A stretch of 64,000 nucleotides of DNA from Rhodonellum psychrophilum GCM71 = DSM 17998 (GCF_000381545.1 NZ_KB906676.1:1-64000); one strand, 5' to 3'; shown: positions 43,501 to 51,176, counted from the stretch's first letter. Notes: a model not told the origin generated them from the sequence alone. Translations and numbers: made by a program.

Positions 43501-43955
43501 AAAACATCAAGCCACTGACCGGAAACAGTTCACTGGGTCTGAGAAACAGCAAGATGGGAATGGACCAAGCCAGCAAGATGGAAGGATATTCCGCAATGTC
43601 CTACAATGGACAGACTTTGTTGCTGGTTCCGGCACAAGAGGCGCATTTTGGCCTACCTGCCATGGACCTTACTTCGGTTTCCTCAATAGACATCATAGGT
43701 GGAGGTCAGAAGCCGACCGAGCATGGTTTTGTGGTCGAATTGAGACTGGATACGCCTGATGGCAAAAAAATCGGGGAATCTCTATTCAAAGTTGGTGGCC
43801 CAGGAGCTGGCGGCTTTTTTGGCGGAATGGCATCCATTGCCATTGAGCCGATAACAGATGGGAAAAAGCATGAACTTTTCGTGGTGACCCGACCTGCCAA
43901 TGCGCAGGAAACCGGAACTGCAGCGCTGATGTCAGTGGAACTGAAAGCAAAGTAA
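40512..43955 (+). CDS. Multidomain ThuA / PQQ-type sugar dehydrogenase / PKD / cytochrome c lipoprotein
   Basis: 1147 aa. Lipoprotein signal (LLLACTLILFSSC). ThuA-like domain (~30-255; VLVFSKTAGFHHESI, GGGFVGVHAATDTEYHWGWY). Glucose/sorbosone dehydrogenase-type beta-propeller (~270-715; RGEVMFYKSGD, NICCHTGGSIAFDKDGLLYVSTGDN, VQGNRNPYRIS). PKD domain (~720-800; TFVWDLGNGETV). Cytochrome c domain with CKTCHK (~880). A C-terminal lectin-like module closes the protein. It is an exported oxidase for a sugar derivative, attached to the outer membrane. Such ThuA fusions are frequent in this phylum and the substrate is not known. Confidence 0.9.
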   Translation: MITQTYLKKSLLLLACTLILFSSCNKRSGDPKVLVFSKTAGFHHESIASGIAAIQKLGAENGFAVDTTTNSDNFNEENLSQYSTVIWLSTTGEVLNHYQEADFERYIQAGGGFVGVHAATDTEYHWGWYNRLVGAYFLDHPGINDPHPNVQDGTINVTDRSHSTTKFLPEIWNRKDEWYSFKKLNPEVNVLMNLDESSYQGGVKMGEHPVAWYHEYDGGRAFYTAGGHTNESYTEDLFLQHLLAGIQYAIGDNKKLDYSKAKTQRIPEENRFEKTDLVKGVFTEPTEMTVLPNLDILIAQRRGEVMFYKSGDSTANEIAKLDVYWKTETPGVNAEEGLMGIQKDPNYAKNGHVFVFYSPIDKEVNRLSRFTFKNDTWDMASEKIVLEFYSQRNICCHTGGSIAFDKDGLLYVSTGDNSTPFDEAGQKFQTKGYAPVDGRPGHEQFDARRSSGNSNDLRGKILRIKVKEDGTYEIPEGNLYPKGTEGTRPEIYVQGNRNPYRISIDQKNGFLYWGEVGPDANMDSLDNRGPRGYDEVNQARKAGNFGWPYFVGDNYGYFDYDYETGTSTKAFDPAKPVNTSLNNTGIKDLPKAEPAFIWYPYGASEEFPQLGTGGRNAMAGPVYYTDMFPKETRYPDYYNGKFFMYDWIRGWIKVVTMQPNGDFDKMDPFMSTTKFNALMDMEVGSDGKIYVLEYGNGWFTKNADSGLSRIDFNDGNRTPVVQKITVDKTSGALPFTAVFKVDASDPENDPLTFVWDLGNGETVTTSEPELKHTFNALGDYDVQVQVSDPGKLSAKSNLVSVYAGNIAPIVNIQVEGNQTFYFANKPVSYTITVTDPDDAEVGKDLSSLFVSADYISGVDMAEASQGHLIMTEAMTGKSLMGSLTCKTCHKDDEASIGPSFTEVARKYRRNPNAVDYLVNKIQKGGGGIWGETVMPANPELKNDDGRKIAAYILSLGRRGETLPSLPAKGTVKPTLDKAPSDNGVLILSASFTDRGGENIKPLTGNSSLGLRNSKMGMDQASKMEGYSAMSYNGQTLLLVPAQEAHFGLPAMDLTSVSSIDIIGGGQKPTEHGFVVELRLDTPDGKKIGESLFKVGGPGAGGFFGGMASIAIEPITDGKKHELFVVTRPANAQETGTAALMSVELKAK

Positions 43956-44019
43956 GATTCCCCCGATAAATGCCTCCAAACGACGTATTTATCAGGAATT
44001 TGTCAATAGATTGTATATA

Positions 44020-44055
44020 AGAAAAGCCCCACCGATAAGTCGGTGGGGCTTTTCT
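44020..44055. terminator. Bidirectional terminator between convergent genes
   Basis: A perfect 16-bp stem (44020-44035 with 44040-44055), loop TAAG, GC-rich core CCCCACCGA and A/T flanks. It serves the ThuA gene from the left and the NIPSNAP gene from the right. Confidence 0.88.
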
Positions 44056-44239
44056 GCTTTGGAGTGTTTGGTTCTCATCGTTGTAACTCCCGAAATGGTG
44101 ATCGGGGGATTTGAAAATCTGCTGGCCTGTAAAGGTGGCGACTATTTTGAAAGCCCGATCTAATCTTTACGCCCAAAGGATTGGCACTTTTCGAGCTGAA
44201 AACAATTGGGTTTTAAGCTCGGTTTTACCGGCAGAATTC

Positions 44240-44989
44240 CTAGCGAAGGGGTGAGAAAGGAAGTGCTTTCAGGTAAACCGATTCCACTTTTTCGACGATC
44301 TTTCCGTTTTCCTCAGAGGCATCCCTGACCCTGATCCATTCCGGATCGCTACCAAAGGCGGTAAAGGATGCTTTGGCAGCAGCCTCATCTTTATGGGCAA
44401 GGAGATAGACCAGTTTGGCTTGTGCGCCATCCTTCTCCACGGTGTACCAGTAGATTACATTGAGCATCCCGTGTTTTTCGAACAGCTCTCGGGTATGGTC
44501 CCTGAATCTGGCATTGATCGCGTCCAACTTTCCCGGCAAGCAATGGTAGGTTCTCAGTTCAAATATTTTTGGTGCCTGAGGGGAGAGTTTGCTGATTTCA
44601 GTTGAGAGTTCCGAAGCATCCGACATGAATACTTGATCCACTTTTGTCACCAAAGGACCATTGGCTTCTGAGGCTTTATAGGCTTTTTGCCATTCGGGAT
44701 CATTGGCAAACTTGTTCCACAAAACGTCTCTGGATTCCTGGTTGGGATAGGCCAGGATAAAGGTTAGCGTGTAGTTATTTTGGTCCGTAGGAATAAAATA
44801 ACCGACATTTTCTATTCCGTTTTTGGCGAACAATTTCAATGTATGGTCCTGAAAGCGTTTGATCAGGTCCGGCCTTTTGCCCTCGGGGGAATGATAGGTC
44901 CGCATTTCATAGTAGCGCGATTGCTGGGCTTCTGCGGTGAAGGCAAAGGCCAAAAGGCAAAATAGGAACAATAGGGAAAGCTTTTTCAT
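44240..44989 (-). CDS. NIPSNAP-family secreted protein
   Basis: 249 aa with an N-terminal signal peptide (LSLLFLFCLLAFAFTAEAQ). Two NIPSNAP units follow: YYEMRTYHSPEGKRPDLIKRF...GIENVGYF and IFELRTYHCLPGKLDAINARF...GMLNVIYW. Dimeric alpha+beta barrel fold; function of secreted members is unclear. It is followed on the same strand by a TMEM220-type gene upstream at 45022-45399, possibly an operon. Confidence 0.88.
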   Translation of the reverse strand: MKKLSLLFLFCLLAFAFTAEAQQSRYYEMRTYHSPEGKRPDLIKRFQDHTLKLFAKNGIENVGYFIPTDQNNYTLTFILAYPNQESRDVLWNKFANDPEWQKAYKASEANGPLVTKVDQVFMSDASELSTEISKLSPQAPKIFELRTYHCLPGKLDAINARFRDHTRELFEKHGMLNVIYWYTVEKDGAQAKLVYLLAHKDEAAAKASFTAFGSDPEWIRVRDASEENGKIVEKVESVYLKALPFSPLR

Positions 44990-45021
44990 TTAATAGGGGT
45001 TAGTTTGAGTAGATGGTTTAA

Positions 45022-45399
45022 TTAGAAATGTCGTTTTTCCCGCCATCCCAAAAAGGCGGAATACCCAAGTACCACCGCAATGATCAAAAGACCGAAGGTT
45101 TCCCGGGCTTCCTCCATTTGGGGTGTTTTCATGGTGAGGTCTTTCTGTTCCAATTCCTGGCTGATCCATCCTGAAACAGATTCCGGGAAATAGTAAAGCG
45201 CACCAATAATACAGGCCAGGATAGCGATGGAAAGGGGAATGAGGGGATGCTTTCCACGGACAGCAAGTCCTGTAAATACCATGGCCGCCACATAAATGCT
45301 CACCCAGATTTCGGGGTCCGGATCATTGAGTTGGAAGTAGGCGAAGAGCAGGAAGATCAGGGTCCAAAAAATAAAGAAGTATTTTGGGAAGGCATGCAT
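45022..45399 (-). CDS. TMEM220-family transmembrane protein
   Basis: 125 aa with four TM helices (YFFIFWTLIFLLFAYFQLND, VSIYVAAMVFTGLAV, LIPLSIAILACIIGALYYF, TFGLLIIAVVLGYSAFLGW). FQLNDPDPEIW at the end of TM1 is the family hallmark. Unknown function. Precedes the NIPSNAP gene on the same strand by ~30 bp. Confidence 0.85.
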   Translation of the reverse strand: MHAFPKYFFIFWTLIFLLFAYFQLNDPDPEIWVSIYVAAMVFTGLAVRGKHPLIPLSIAILACIIGALYYFPESVSGWISQELEQKDLTMKTPQMEEARETFGLLIIAVVLGYSAFLGWREKRHF

Positions 45400-45496
45400 G
45401 GGTTTTGGGCTTGGGTATGTATTACTGGCAAATTGATATGTATAAATCTGGGCGAAATCCCCGTATCAATCAAGGTTTTCTTTTCTGAATTTTCTG

Positions 45497-45796
45497 CTAT
45501 CTGTTTTTCCAAACGTCCGGATTTCGGAAAGTATTGAACACAGCGCTAACGATGATCAACTCCTTTTTTTGATCCACCGTGTAATGGATCATAAAGGGGA
45601 ACCTTTTCAAGGGCAGACATCTGGTTTGGTCGTATCTGATTTGGAAAAATGACAAGTATTTTAATTTTTCAAACCCATCTTTTACTTCAAGATGAAACTC
45701 TTTTCCAAGGCCTTTTCTCTGTTTATTGTACCAATCGACACCTTCTTGAATATCTTGGTAGGCTTCACTATTGATTTGAATTTTGAAATATTTCAT
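45497..45796 (-). CDS. parE: RelE/ParE-family toxin
   Basis: 99 aa with the ParE fold pattern: INSEAYQDIQEGVDWYNKQ, GLGKEFHLEVKDGFEKL, QIRYDQTRCLPLKRFPFMIHYTVD (last strands) and FNTFRNPDVW. Probable gyrase- or ribosome-directed toxin. The antitoxin gene lies directly upstream on the same strand and overlaps by 4 bp (ATGA, 45793-45796). This is the start of an AT-rich accessory stretch. Confidence 0.9.
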   Translation of the reverse strand: MKYFKIQINSEAYQDIQEGVDWYNKQRKGLGKEFHLEVKDGFEKLKYLSFFQIRYDQTRCLPLKRFPFMIHYTVDQKKELIIVSAVFNTFRNPDVWKNR

Positions 45797-45999
45797 TCCA
45801 ACTTAAAAGTATCTTTGACGTCTTCCCAATTCAATAGGATTTCCGGATTTTCTTCCGATTTTCTAATTCTCTCCCTTACAATCTCCTTATGCGCCTCAGG
45901 GATTTCGAAATCATCGGATTTTTCCAATCCCAACTGTTCAAACAGTTCCATAAAGAAATCATATTTGTCATCAGGGATTCTCAAGGTCACCTCTCTCAT
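45793..45999 (-). CDS. ParD-like antitoxin of the RelE/ParE pair
   Basis: 68 aa from the ATG at 45999; a longer frame opens at 46035. It reads REVTLRIPDDKYDFFMELFEQLG, an RHH-like N-terminus, then an acidic C-terminal tail (HKEIVRERIRKSEENPEILL) that would wrap the toxin. Family name not fixed, but short size, 4-bp overlap and position identify it as the antitoxin. Confidence 0.8.
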   Translation of the reverse strand: MREVTLRIPDDKYDFFMELFEQLGLEKSDDFEIPEAHKEIVRERIRKSEENPEILLNWEDVKDTFKLE

Positions 46000-46193
46000 G
46001 GCTTTGTTGGTTTGATCGAAGTACAAGATAAGCAAAAATTTGATTCAAAGGATTTGGGTGAGGAGCGATCACTTTGTTTTCAGCCCTAAAAGGTTTCAAT
46101 AAGATTGGAGGTTAAAATCCCTACATTTATGGTGATTTGAATCCAATAAAATCGGTTGAGAAGGTTTCATTTTCTGACCACTTAAAAAAAAAT

Positions 46194-46307
46194 CTAATTC
46201 CACCCAGCTTTAAATCCTTCAACAAAAGCCTCCCAATTACGGACTAGATAAGCCAAATAAAAGAACAATACTAGTCCAATAAAAATCAATAAATATTTTC
46301 TTTTCAT
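46194..46307 (-). CDS. 37-aa single-TM protein
   Basis: A small ORF with one N-terminal TM helix (YLLIFIGLVLFFYLAYLV) and a tail with NWEAFVEGFKAGW. The NWExFxxG pattern returns in the 45-aa protein at 46915-47052. It lies near the double-glycine peptide locus. It may be an accessory or immunity-type small protein, but it is too short for certainty. Confidence 0.45.
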   Translation of the reverse strand: MKRKYLLIFIGLVLFFYLAYLVRNWEAFVEGFKAGWN

Positions 46308-46673
46308 CTCTTTAATAATTGATAATCAAAATGGAATTTCTGCAACAGTGCAAATGATTTTGGGTTAAAAATCTCTGTATAGTGAGTTGCTATTTTATTT
46401 ATCGCATTCTAGTTTTATTTTCGATTACAAATTGTAGTCTTGATTTACTTGTAGGTGTGAATATCAAATAAACTGCAATAATAGATGCCAACCCAACATC
46501 GGAATCTGCCAACCCAAAATCAAAGAAATCCTGTCTATTTTGAAAAGGCGGGTAATGACTAGCGAGAAGAAACCCTGAGAAATATAAAGTCACAATTTTT
46601 AAATAATGTTAAAATATGGGCCCATATAATATCGTTTTGGACATGATGATTTTTCCTTAAATTTTTTTTATAT

Positions 46674-46720
46674 AAAGATTGATGCTTATCCTTATTTAAA
46701 TAAGGAAAGCATCAATCTTT
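46674..46720. terminator. Long perfect hairpin (bidirectional terminator)
   Basis: AAAGATTGATGCTT (46674-46687) pairs with AAGCATCAATCTTT (46707-46720). The intervening 18 bases (46689-46706) are themselves a perfect palindrome TCCTTATTT/AAATAAGGA. The result is a 23-bp stem with one bulge and A/T-rich ends. Confidence 0.7.
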
Positions 46721-46914
46721 TTGTTAAATCAACCCGTAGGCCTGGAATTTGGGCCGTGTAATGCCGATTCGTGTGCTGGGGTTGCATCCTAATTTCTCTC
46801 AATTGGTTTGTATCAGTTCTGAATCGCTCAAATTTTCTAAATTTTCCCCATTAATTCGTTCTGTTATCAGTTACTTTTTCAAATTCTCTGAGATAATTAA
46901 ATCAAAAATCAACC

Positions 46915-47136
46915 CTAATTATAAACTCCCTTTTTTTCAACAGGTGGCTTACCATGAATTCCTCTTTTAAAATTCTCCCAATCATTGAAGATCGATATTG
47001 AAATAAGTAAGGAAACTATGATTATTAAAAACGAGATGATTTTCTTATTCATGATAGATATGGTTAAAATTAACACTTTATTGAATCCCTTAATTCTTTC
47101 CTTTTCAAATTCATTCAAACCTATAAACTTTTCCAT
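46915..47136 (-). CDS. 45-aa single-TM protein preceded by a leader-like remnant
   Basis: Minus-strand frame from 47136. The first ~17 codons (MEKFIGLNEFEKERIKG) look like a decayed double-glycine leader, and the second part from the ATG at 47052 is a TM protein (KKIISFLIIIVSLLISISIF) with NDWENFKRG. A functional product most likely starts at 47052. The leader-like part lies just downstream of a repeat that also precedes an intact double-glycine peptide (49227-49400). So this looks like a duplicated and decayed copy of that locus. Confidence 0.5.
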   Translation of the reverse strand: MEKFIGLNEFEKERIKGFNKVLILTISIMNKKIISFLIIIVSLLISISIFNDWENFKRGIHGKPPVEKKGVYN

Positions 47137-47245
47137 AATCTAAACACATTTCCATTCTCCCCCAATCTTTTCCGGGCATCGGGTGCTTCCAATCTCGCTC
47201 TAGCAAAGCGAATTAGCTAGCGGGGTGATTTGTTTTTGGTTATAA
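47137..47245. repeat. Copy 1 of a ~95-bp repeat upstream of GG-leader genes
   Basis: Matches 49401-49510 with high identity over ~75 bp (cores 47156-47215 and 49421-49480) and weaker flanking identity. It contains the last ~12 codons of an HTH-gene copy in degenerate form, then the spacer up to a leader start. It shows that HTH-spacer-peptide was duplicated as a unit. Confidence 0.7.
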
Positions 47246-47257
47246 ACTATACCGCTT

Positions 47258-47489
47258 GTCCCTACGGGACTTTATGGCATGGTGGCTATCCCCTTGTCAT
47301 GGATTGAAATGCATGGACTAATATATCGATCAATCCTACGGAGCTGTTGGAGAATACACTATCTATCTTGATCTACACAATCTATCAAAGCGCTCGTGCC
47401 AAAGTGCCAGCGGCACGAATGATTTAGTAACGTTGGGTTTCAACCCAGCGATAGAGAAAACTGCGATTAAGCTAAAGTCCCGTAGGGAC
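47258..47489. repeat. REP-like palindrome cluster
   Basis: A 17-bp sequence GTCCCTACGGGACTTTA (47258-47274) occurs inverted at 47473-47489. Between them are GTGCCAGCGGCAC (47404-47416, also at 55217-55229) and a TGGGTTTCAACCCA-type hairpin (~47434-47447). Typical of short dispersed intergenic repeats in Bacteroidota. No coding content. Confidence 0.6.
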
Positions 47490-47505
47490 GGAAGATATCA
47501 ATTTC

Positions 47506-48153
47506 TCACACTTCATAAAAATATACAGCTGGGATGATCAAGATAGCGTTATAAACACCATGAAAGATAATACCCCATTTCATGCCATAGTTCAACCTGA
47601 CATAGCTTAGCACCAGTCCAATCAAACACTGGGCACCCACCATAAATGGCACCCAATAGAAATATTGTGCATAATCAAAGTCCGTGAAATTCATCAGATG
47701 GACTAATCCAAATAATACTGAAGAGATAAAAATACTATATTTCAAATTCGGCATCTCACCCTTGTTAACCTTATACAATAAGAAAAACAACCAAATCCAT
47801 AGCAAAGCTACCGGTATCCAAACTTCACTGATCAATAATAAAGAGAGCCCTAAACCCCACCAAATAGATGATTTTTTAAAATCTAGGTGCAACCTATAAA
47901 TCGGTTCTTCCAACAATGGGGCAATTACGATGGCAAGTACAGCGACAAGCCATTTATTCTTTTTCAACAGAAACTCCAGTTTATGGTCAAACTGATCCAT
48001 CCCTGCCAAATCCAAAATAAATGCATAAGGAATCACAATGGCAAAAGTGATCAAAAGCAAAAAGAAGAATTCTTTACCTCTTATGTTTTCATAAGATTCC
48101 TTGTGATATGGGGATTTGAGAAAGGATTTTAGTTTGGTAAATGTTTGTGTCAT
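47506..48153 (-). CDS. CPBP-family intramembrane protease (gene 1)
   Basis: 215 aa with several TM helices and the three CPBP motifs: EEPIYR (E82, E83, R87), FGLVHL with the second-motif histidine, and FHGVYN with the third. Bacterial members (Abi/CAAX-protease homologues) are often immunity proteins of bacteriocins. It lies in an array with a second CPBP gene and two double-glycine leader peptides. Peptide immunity or processing is the likeliest role here; that is from context. Confidence 0.85.
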   Translation of the reverse strand: MTQTFTKLKSFLKSPYHKESYENIRGKEFFFLLLITFAIVIPYAFILDLAGMDQFDHKLEFLLKKNKWLVAVLAIVIAPLLEEPIYRLHLDFKKSSIWWGLGLSLLLISEVWIPVALLWIWLFFLLYKVNKGEMPNLKYSIFISSVLFGLVHLMNFTDFDYAQYFYWVPFMVGAQCLIGLVLSYVRLNYGMKWGIIFHGVYNAILIIPAVYFYEV

Positions 48154-48244
48154 TTTATTAAGACTTTCGAATGGGAAATTTCATATAGTTTAGTTTTAAG
48201 CTCGTTGTGTAGTATATTATTATTCGATTTAAAAATCTATTAAG

Positions 48245-48892
48245 TCAAAAATCTACCATTTGGGTTCTTATAAAATACACTATAAAAGGAAAAAGATTCC
48301 AAAACATATGAAGAAGTATTGATAGTACGATTCCCTTTTTGAAAAACACATAACAAAATAGTAGTCCGCCAAAAAATCGGGGTAAAAAAATGAAAACCAA
48401 ATTCTCGATATTATCATAACTCTCAAAAAAAATCACATGTAAAATTGCAAACATAAAAGAAGATATATAAACTAACGCCAATCTTTTTATTTTAAAATCA
48501 AGCTTTAAAAGAGTGAGTAGAATCAAGAAATATGACAGGATTACAAAAAGAACTACTAAACTAATATGAAATAATGTAATTGATGCAAGTATGGAAAATA
48601 ATAGGTTTTTAAACCTTAAATCATTGTGATATCGAAAAACAATTTCCTCTAGTATAGGTGCCAGAAAAACAACATTGATAAAAATTTTAAAGTAATTGTC
48701 TCCAGTAAATACCGGGCTTCCATTGTTGTTTTTTAGGTTGAAAAATATTAATTGAAATATTATAAAGAACAAAAATAGAAACCATTTAAATGCATATGCA
48801 TTTAAAAAAAAGTTCTTTCTTGAAGAAACAAAATGATTTATAACCTGATCTTTGGTTATAAATTTATAAAATTCCTTGCTGAATGCTAACAT
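48245..48892 (-). CDS. CPBP-family intramembrane protease (gene 2)
   Basis: 215 aa, unlike its neighbour in most positions but with the same motif spacing: EEIVFR (E82, E83, R87), FAILHV and LLHMFWN. Extremely AT-rich coding (phenylalanine, isoleucine, lysine, asparagine). It stands between the two GG-leader peptide genes (upstream, same strand) and CPBP gene 1. It may give immunity to the adjacent peptides. Confidence 0.82.
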   Translation of the reverse strand: MLAFSKEFYKFITKDQVINHFVSSRKNFFLNAYAFKWFLFLFFIIFQLIFFNLKNNNGSPVFTGDNYFKIFINVVFLAPILEEIVFRYHNDLRFKNLLFSILASITLFHISLVVLFVILSYFLILLTLLKLDFKIKRLALVYISSFMFAILHVIFFESYDNIENLVFIFLPRFFGGLLFCYVFFKKGIVLSILLHMFWNLFPFIVYFIRTQMVDF

Positions 48893-49057
48893 TTATTATT
48901 GTATTGAAAATTTATATATTTCATATTTACTATATTGATTTTCTAAATATGAAATCACAAAAAAAATTTTTAATTTTCAACCATTTTTGTTTTAGAAAAC
49001 AATTCAAAAATTGGGACAATAAATCAATTTGTAGATCTAATGCCCCAATTTATAACA

Positions 49058-49219
49058 TCAAAATATTGTCTTTATTACGTCAACTGTACAATCTGCCAGC
49101 CAGACTACGCAAGCGGCAGTTACTGCAACAAATTCTGCTGCAAAATAACCAGCTTTTTTGGCAAAAGATACCTCGCCACCATTAATGCTAATTAATTCGA
49201 AATTGTTTAACTCTTTCAT
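49058..49219 (-). CDS. Double-glycine leader peptide (bacteriocin/pheromone-like), 53 aa
   Basis: The leader MKELNNFELISINGG ends in GG after 15 residues. The mature part begins EVSFAKKAGYFAAEF and is hydrophobic, with two cysteines (C37, C44) that could form a disulphide. This is the classical class II bacteriocin leader exported and cleaved by peptidase-containing ABC transporters. It starts 7 bp after the stop of the other peptide. No transporter is in this window. Confidence 0.8.
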   Translation of the reverse strand: MKELNNFELISINGGEVSFAKKAGYFAAEFVAVTAACVVWLADCTVDVIKTIF

Positions 49220-49226
49220 GTTTCTA

Positions 49227-49400
49227 TTAATTTTGGTATTTGATATTATTAAATGCTCGCTCGAAAGCTGGACCTATATTTTCCGCAAATCCACTACCAA
49301 ACTCATACACTGCTTCTGTTATCCATAGTGGTCCTGTTAAAATCCATCCCCCATCAACCTCCACCATCTCCTCAAAACTCAACTCTTTTAAATTATTCAT
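49227..49400 (-). CDS. Double-glycine leader peptide (bacteriocin/pheromone-like), 57 aa
   Basis: Leader MNNLKELSFEEMVEVDGG (GG at 17-18), mature part WILTGPLWITEAVYEF and on to a 57-residue end, hydrophobic with charged C-terminus. It is the first of two peptide genes read from the HTH gene side, so the pair could be a two-component bacteriocin or a signal pair. No cysteine is in this one. Confidence 0.8.
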   Translation of the reverse strand: MNNLKELSFEEMVEVDGGWILTGPLWITEAVYEFGSGFAENIGPAFERAFNNIKYQN

Positions 49401-49510
49401 AATCTAATTAAATTTTCATTCCCCCCCAATCTTTTCCGGGCATCGGGTGCTCCCAATCTCGCTCTAGCAAACCGAATTAGCTAGCATGTTGATTTGCTGA
49501 TTGATCATAA
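49401..49510. repeat. Copy 2 of the ~95-bp repeat upstream of GG-leader genes
   Basis: The spacer between the HTH stop and the peptide start (49401-49476) plus the HTH 3' end. Core identical or nearly so to 47156-47215. Its conservation in a decayed copy suggests it is either recent duplication or a controlled leader region. Confidence 0.7.
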
Positions 49511-49839
49511 ACCAAAGAAAAGATAGTTCCGTCTAATAATTTAGACGCTGGAAGATAATTTGAAATTTTTCCAGCGGAGATCTTTCGTATTTCATCTGAT
49601 CCAAGAACCTTTAGAGAAAACACCACAGATACACCATTACAATTTTCATAAACAAATGAATTTGATCGCTTTGAAAACCTAATCTCAACCCCCTCATCTC
49701 TCAATTCATCCAGCATCAAATACAACTTTGCTCTACTTACCCCCAACCTCTCTGCAAATTCTTCTGGACTTCCAGTTCGCTGTTCCTTTACCAATTTGTT
49801 CAGCAGCTGCAATCTCTCTATTTGTTTGATAAATTCCAT
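49477..49839 (-). CDS. HTH regulator upstream of the GG-peptide genes
   Basis: 120 aa. N-terminal HTH (LLNKLVKEQRTGSPEEFAE, then RLGVSRAKLYLMLDELRDEG, an HTH_11/DeoR-like pattern), followed by a ~60-aa C-terminal part (FSLKVLGSDEIRKI). It is 76 bp upstream of the peptide gene on the same strand. It probably controls the peptide operon. Comparable HTH-GG-peptide pairs are frequent in Bacteroidota genomes (known from pattern, not checked). Confidence 0.7.
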   Translation of the reverse strand: MEFIKQIERLQLLNKLVKEQRTGSPEEFAERLGVSRAKLYLMLDELRDEGVEIRFSKRSNSFVYENCNGVSVVFSLKVLGSDEIRKISAGKISNYLPASKLLDGTIFSLVYDQSANQHAS

Positions 49840-50612
49840 GGTCTAGTTAATTTAGTTATTGGTTGATCAGTTGAATTGGTTAAAAGGTTAGAAAATTGTA
49901 AGGTTAGAAGGTGAGGCTGACGAAGGCTGGCATTGTAGATAAATTTGGACTTCACACTTATCCTTGAATCATATACCTCGACAGTGTTTTGGATGATTGA
50001 AGCCGGGAAAATTTTGTCGCTCATAAAAAGTGAATTTTATAATTTTAAAAACCGATTAAATTTAAAAAGGAAAACCTTGAACTGTGATCAGGGCAATCAG
50101 GAAAAATTTGCTGTCCTAACCCAAATCGTAAATTGCCAAACAAACGGTTCCCCGCATGAGCCCCATTTCCAACCGTAAAGGGGGCGCAAATAATTTCCAA
50201 AGCACAGTCTGTCAGAAGTTCAGACAAATGCAGAGAACTAGGTTTAAATAATACTATAAATCAATAAAAAAGCTTAAGTCTAAATGCTTGGGTAAAAAAA
50301 TTATAATCCGAAAAAATTAATTTTCAAAATCCGCTTTCTTGGAAACCTAAGGAATTAAATGATATTGCGCTTTTTGGGGGTTGTTTTTCAGAATTTTATT
50401 TTAAAAAAGTAGTTCAAGCGGTGACTAAAAAAAATAATATTCGGTTTGCGTTCAAAAAATAGCGGGTTTCCCCTCTTTTTAAAATATTAAAAAATAGTTG
50501 AATACTTTATGTTCTTTTGAGATGGGACGCTGTTAAATAATGAGTTAAGTAAAAGCAACAGAAACATACCGAAACCGCTCCTTTCCCATCTCCGTATTCA
50601 AATCCCACTTGC
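49840..50612. other. 773-bp intergenic region
   Basis: No convincing gene on either strand. A few short frames of <80 codons lack any signal or start support. AT-rich toward the LutC end. Confidence 0.4.
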
Positions 50613-51176
50613 TCAGACCAATACCACCTTCAAGCTTCTCGCTCCTTGCGCACCGATGACCAGGGATTGCTCAATATCCGCCGTTTTGGAAGGGCCTGCG
50701 ATAAAGACGCCAAATCCCGAGTGGTTGTTGTCCATCCTTTCATAGGCGGCGTGCATGTTGCCCAGTAGGTTGTCGATGGACAAAACCACGATCAGGTGAT
50801 CCGTGATAAAGGGCAAAACCCGATGGATAAGATCTTCTTCCTCAAACCAAATCGCTCCGTTTTCGGCAACGCCAAATTGTCCCTGGACTATCGCAAGGTC
50901 CAAATCATTCAGCGCATGCGGATCTTGTGGAAGCTTAAAGGTGTTGAATTTTCGATAAGCCTCGATCGGGGAATATCTTTTTGGGAAATCAGCCGATGCC
51001 ATGATTTCCATAAAACCTTCCTGCGTCAGGATTTCACCTTTGTTGGAAAGGATGGCCTCGCAAAAAGTTTTCTTCAAATCTGCCGGATGTGCGAATTCAC
51101 CAATGGTGGGCAAGGGGATTTCAGTCCTTTTGACGGCCCTGATTTTCGAAAGGATATTGTCTTTGGAGTTGTTCAT
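50613..51176 (-). CDS. lutC: Lactate utilisation protein LutC
   Basis: 187 aa from the ATG overlapping the lutB stop (51176); a longer frame opens at 51197. LUD domain: FMEIMASADFPKRYSP near the N-terminus, VQGQFGVAENGAIWFEE and GPSKTADIEQSLVIGAQGARSL at the end. Third subunit of the LutABC L-lactate oxidation complex; last gene of the operon. Confidence 0.92.
   Translation of the reverse strand: MNNSKDNILSKIRAVKRTEIPLPTIGEFAHPADLKKTFCEAILSNKGEILTQEGFMEIMASADFPKRYSPIEAYRKFNTFKLPQDPHALNDLDLAIVQGQFGVAENGAIWFEEEDLIHRVLPFITDHLIVVLSIDNLLGNMHAAYERMDNNHSGFGVFIAGPSKTADIEQSLVIGAQGARSLKVVLV

Noticed and set aside
46399-46593. 64-aa minus-strand ORF in AT-rich spacer
   Set aside because: No start context, no membrane or motif pattern, no second copy.
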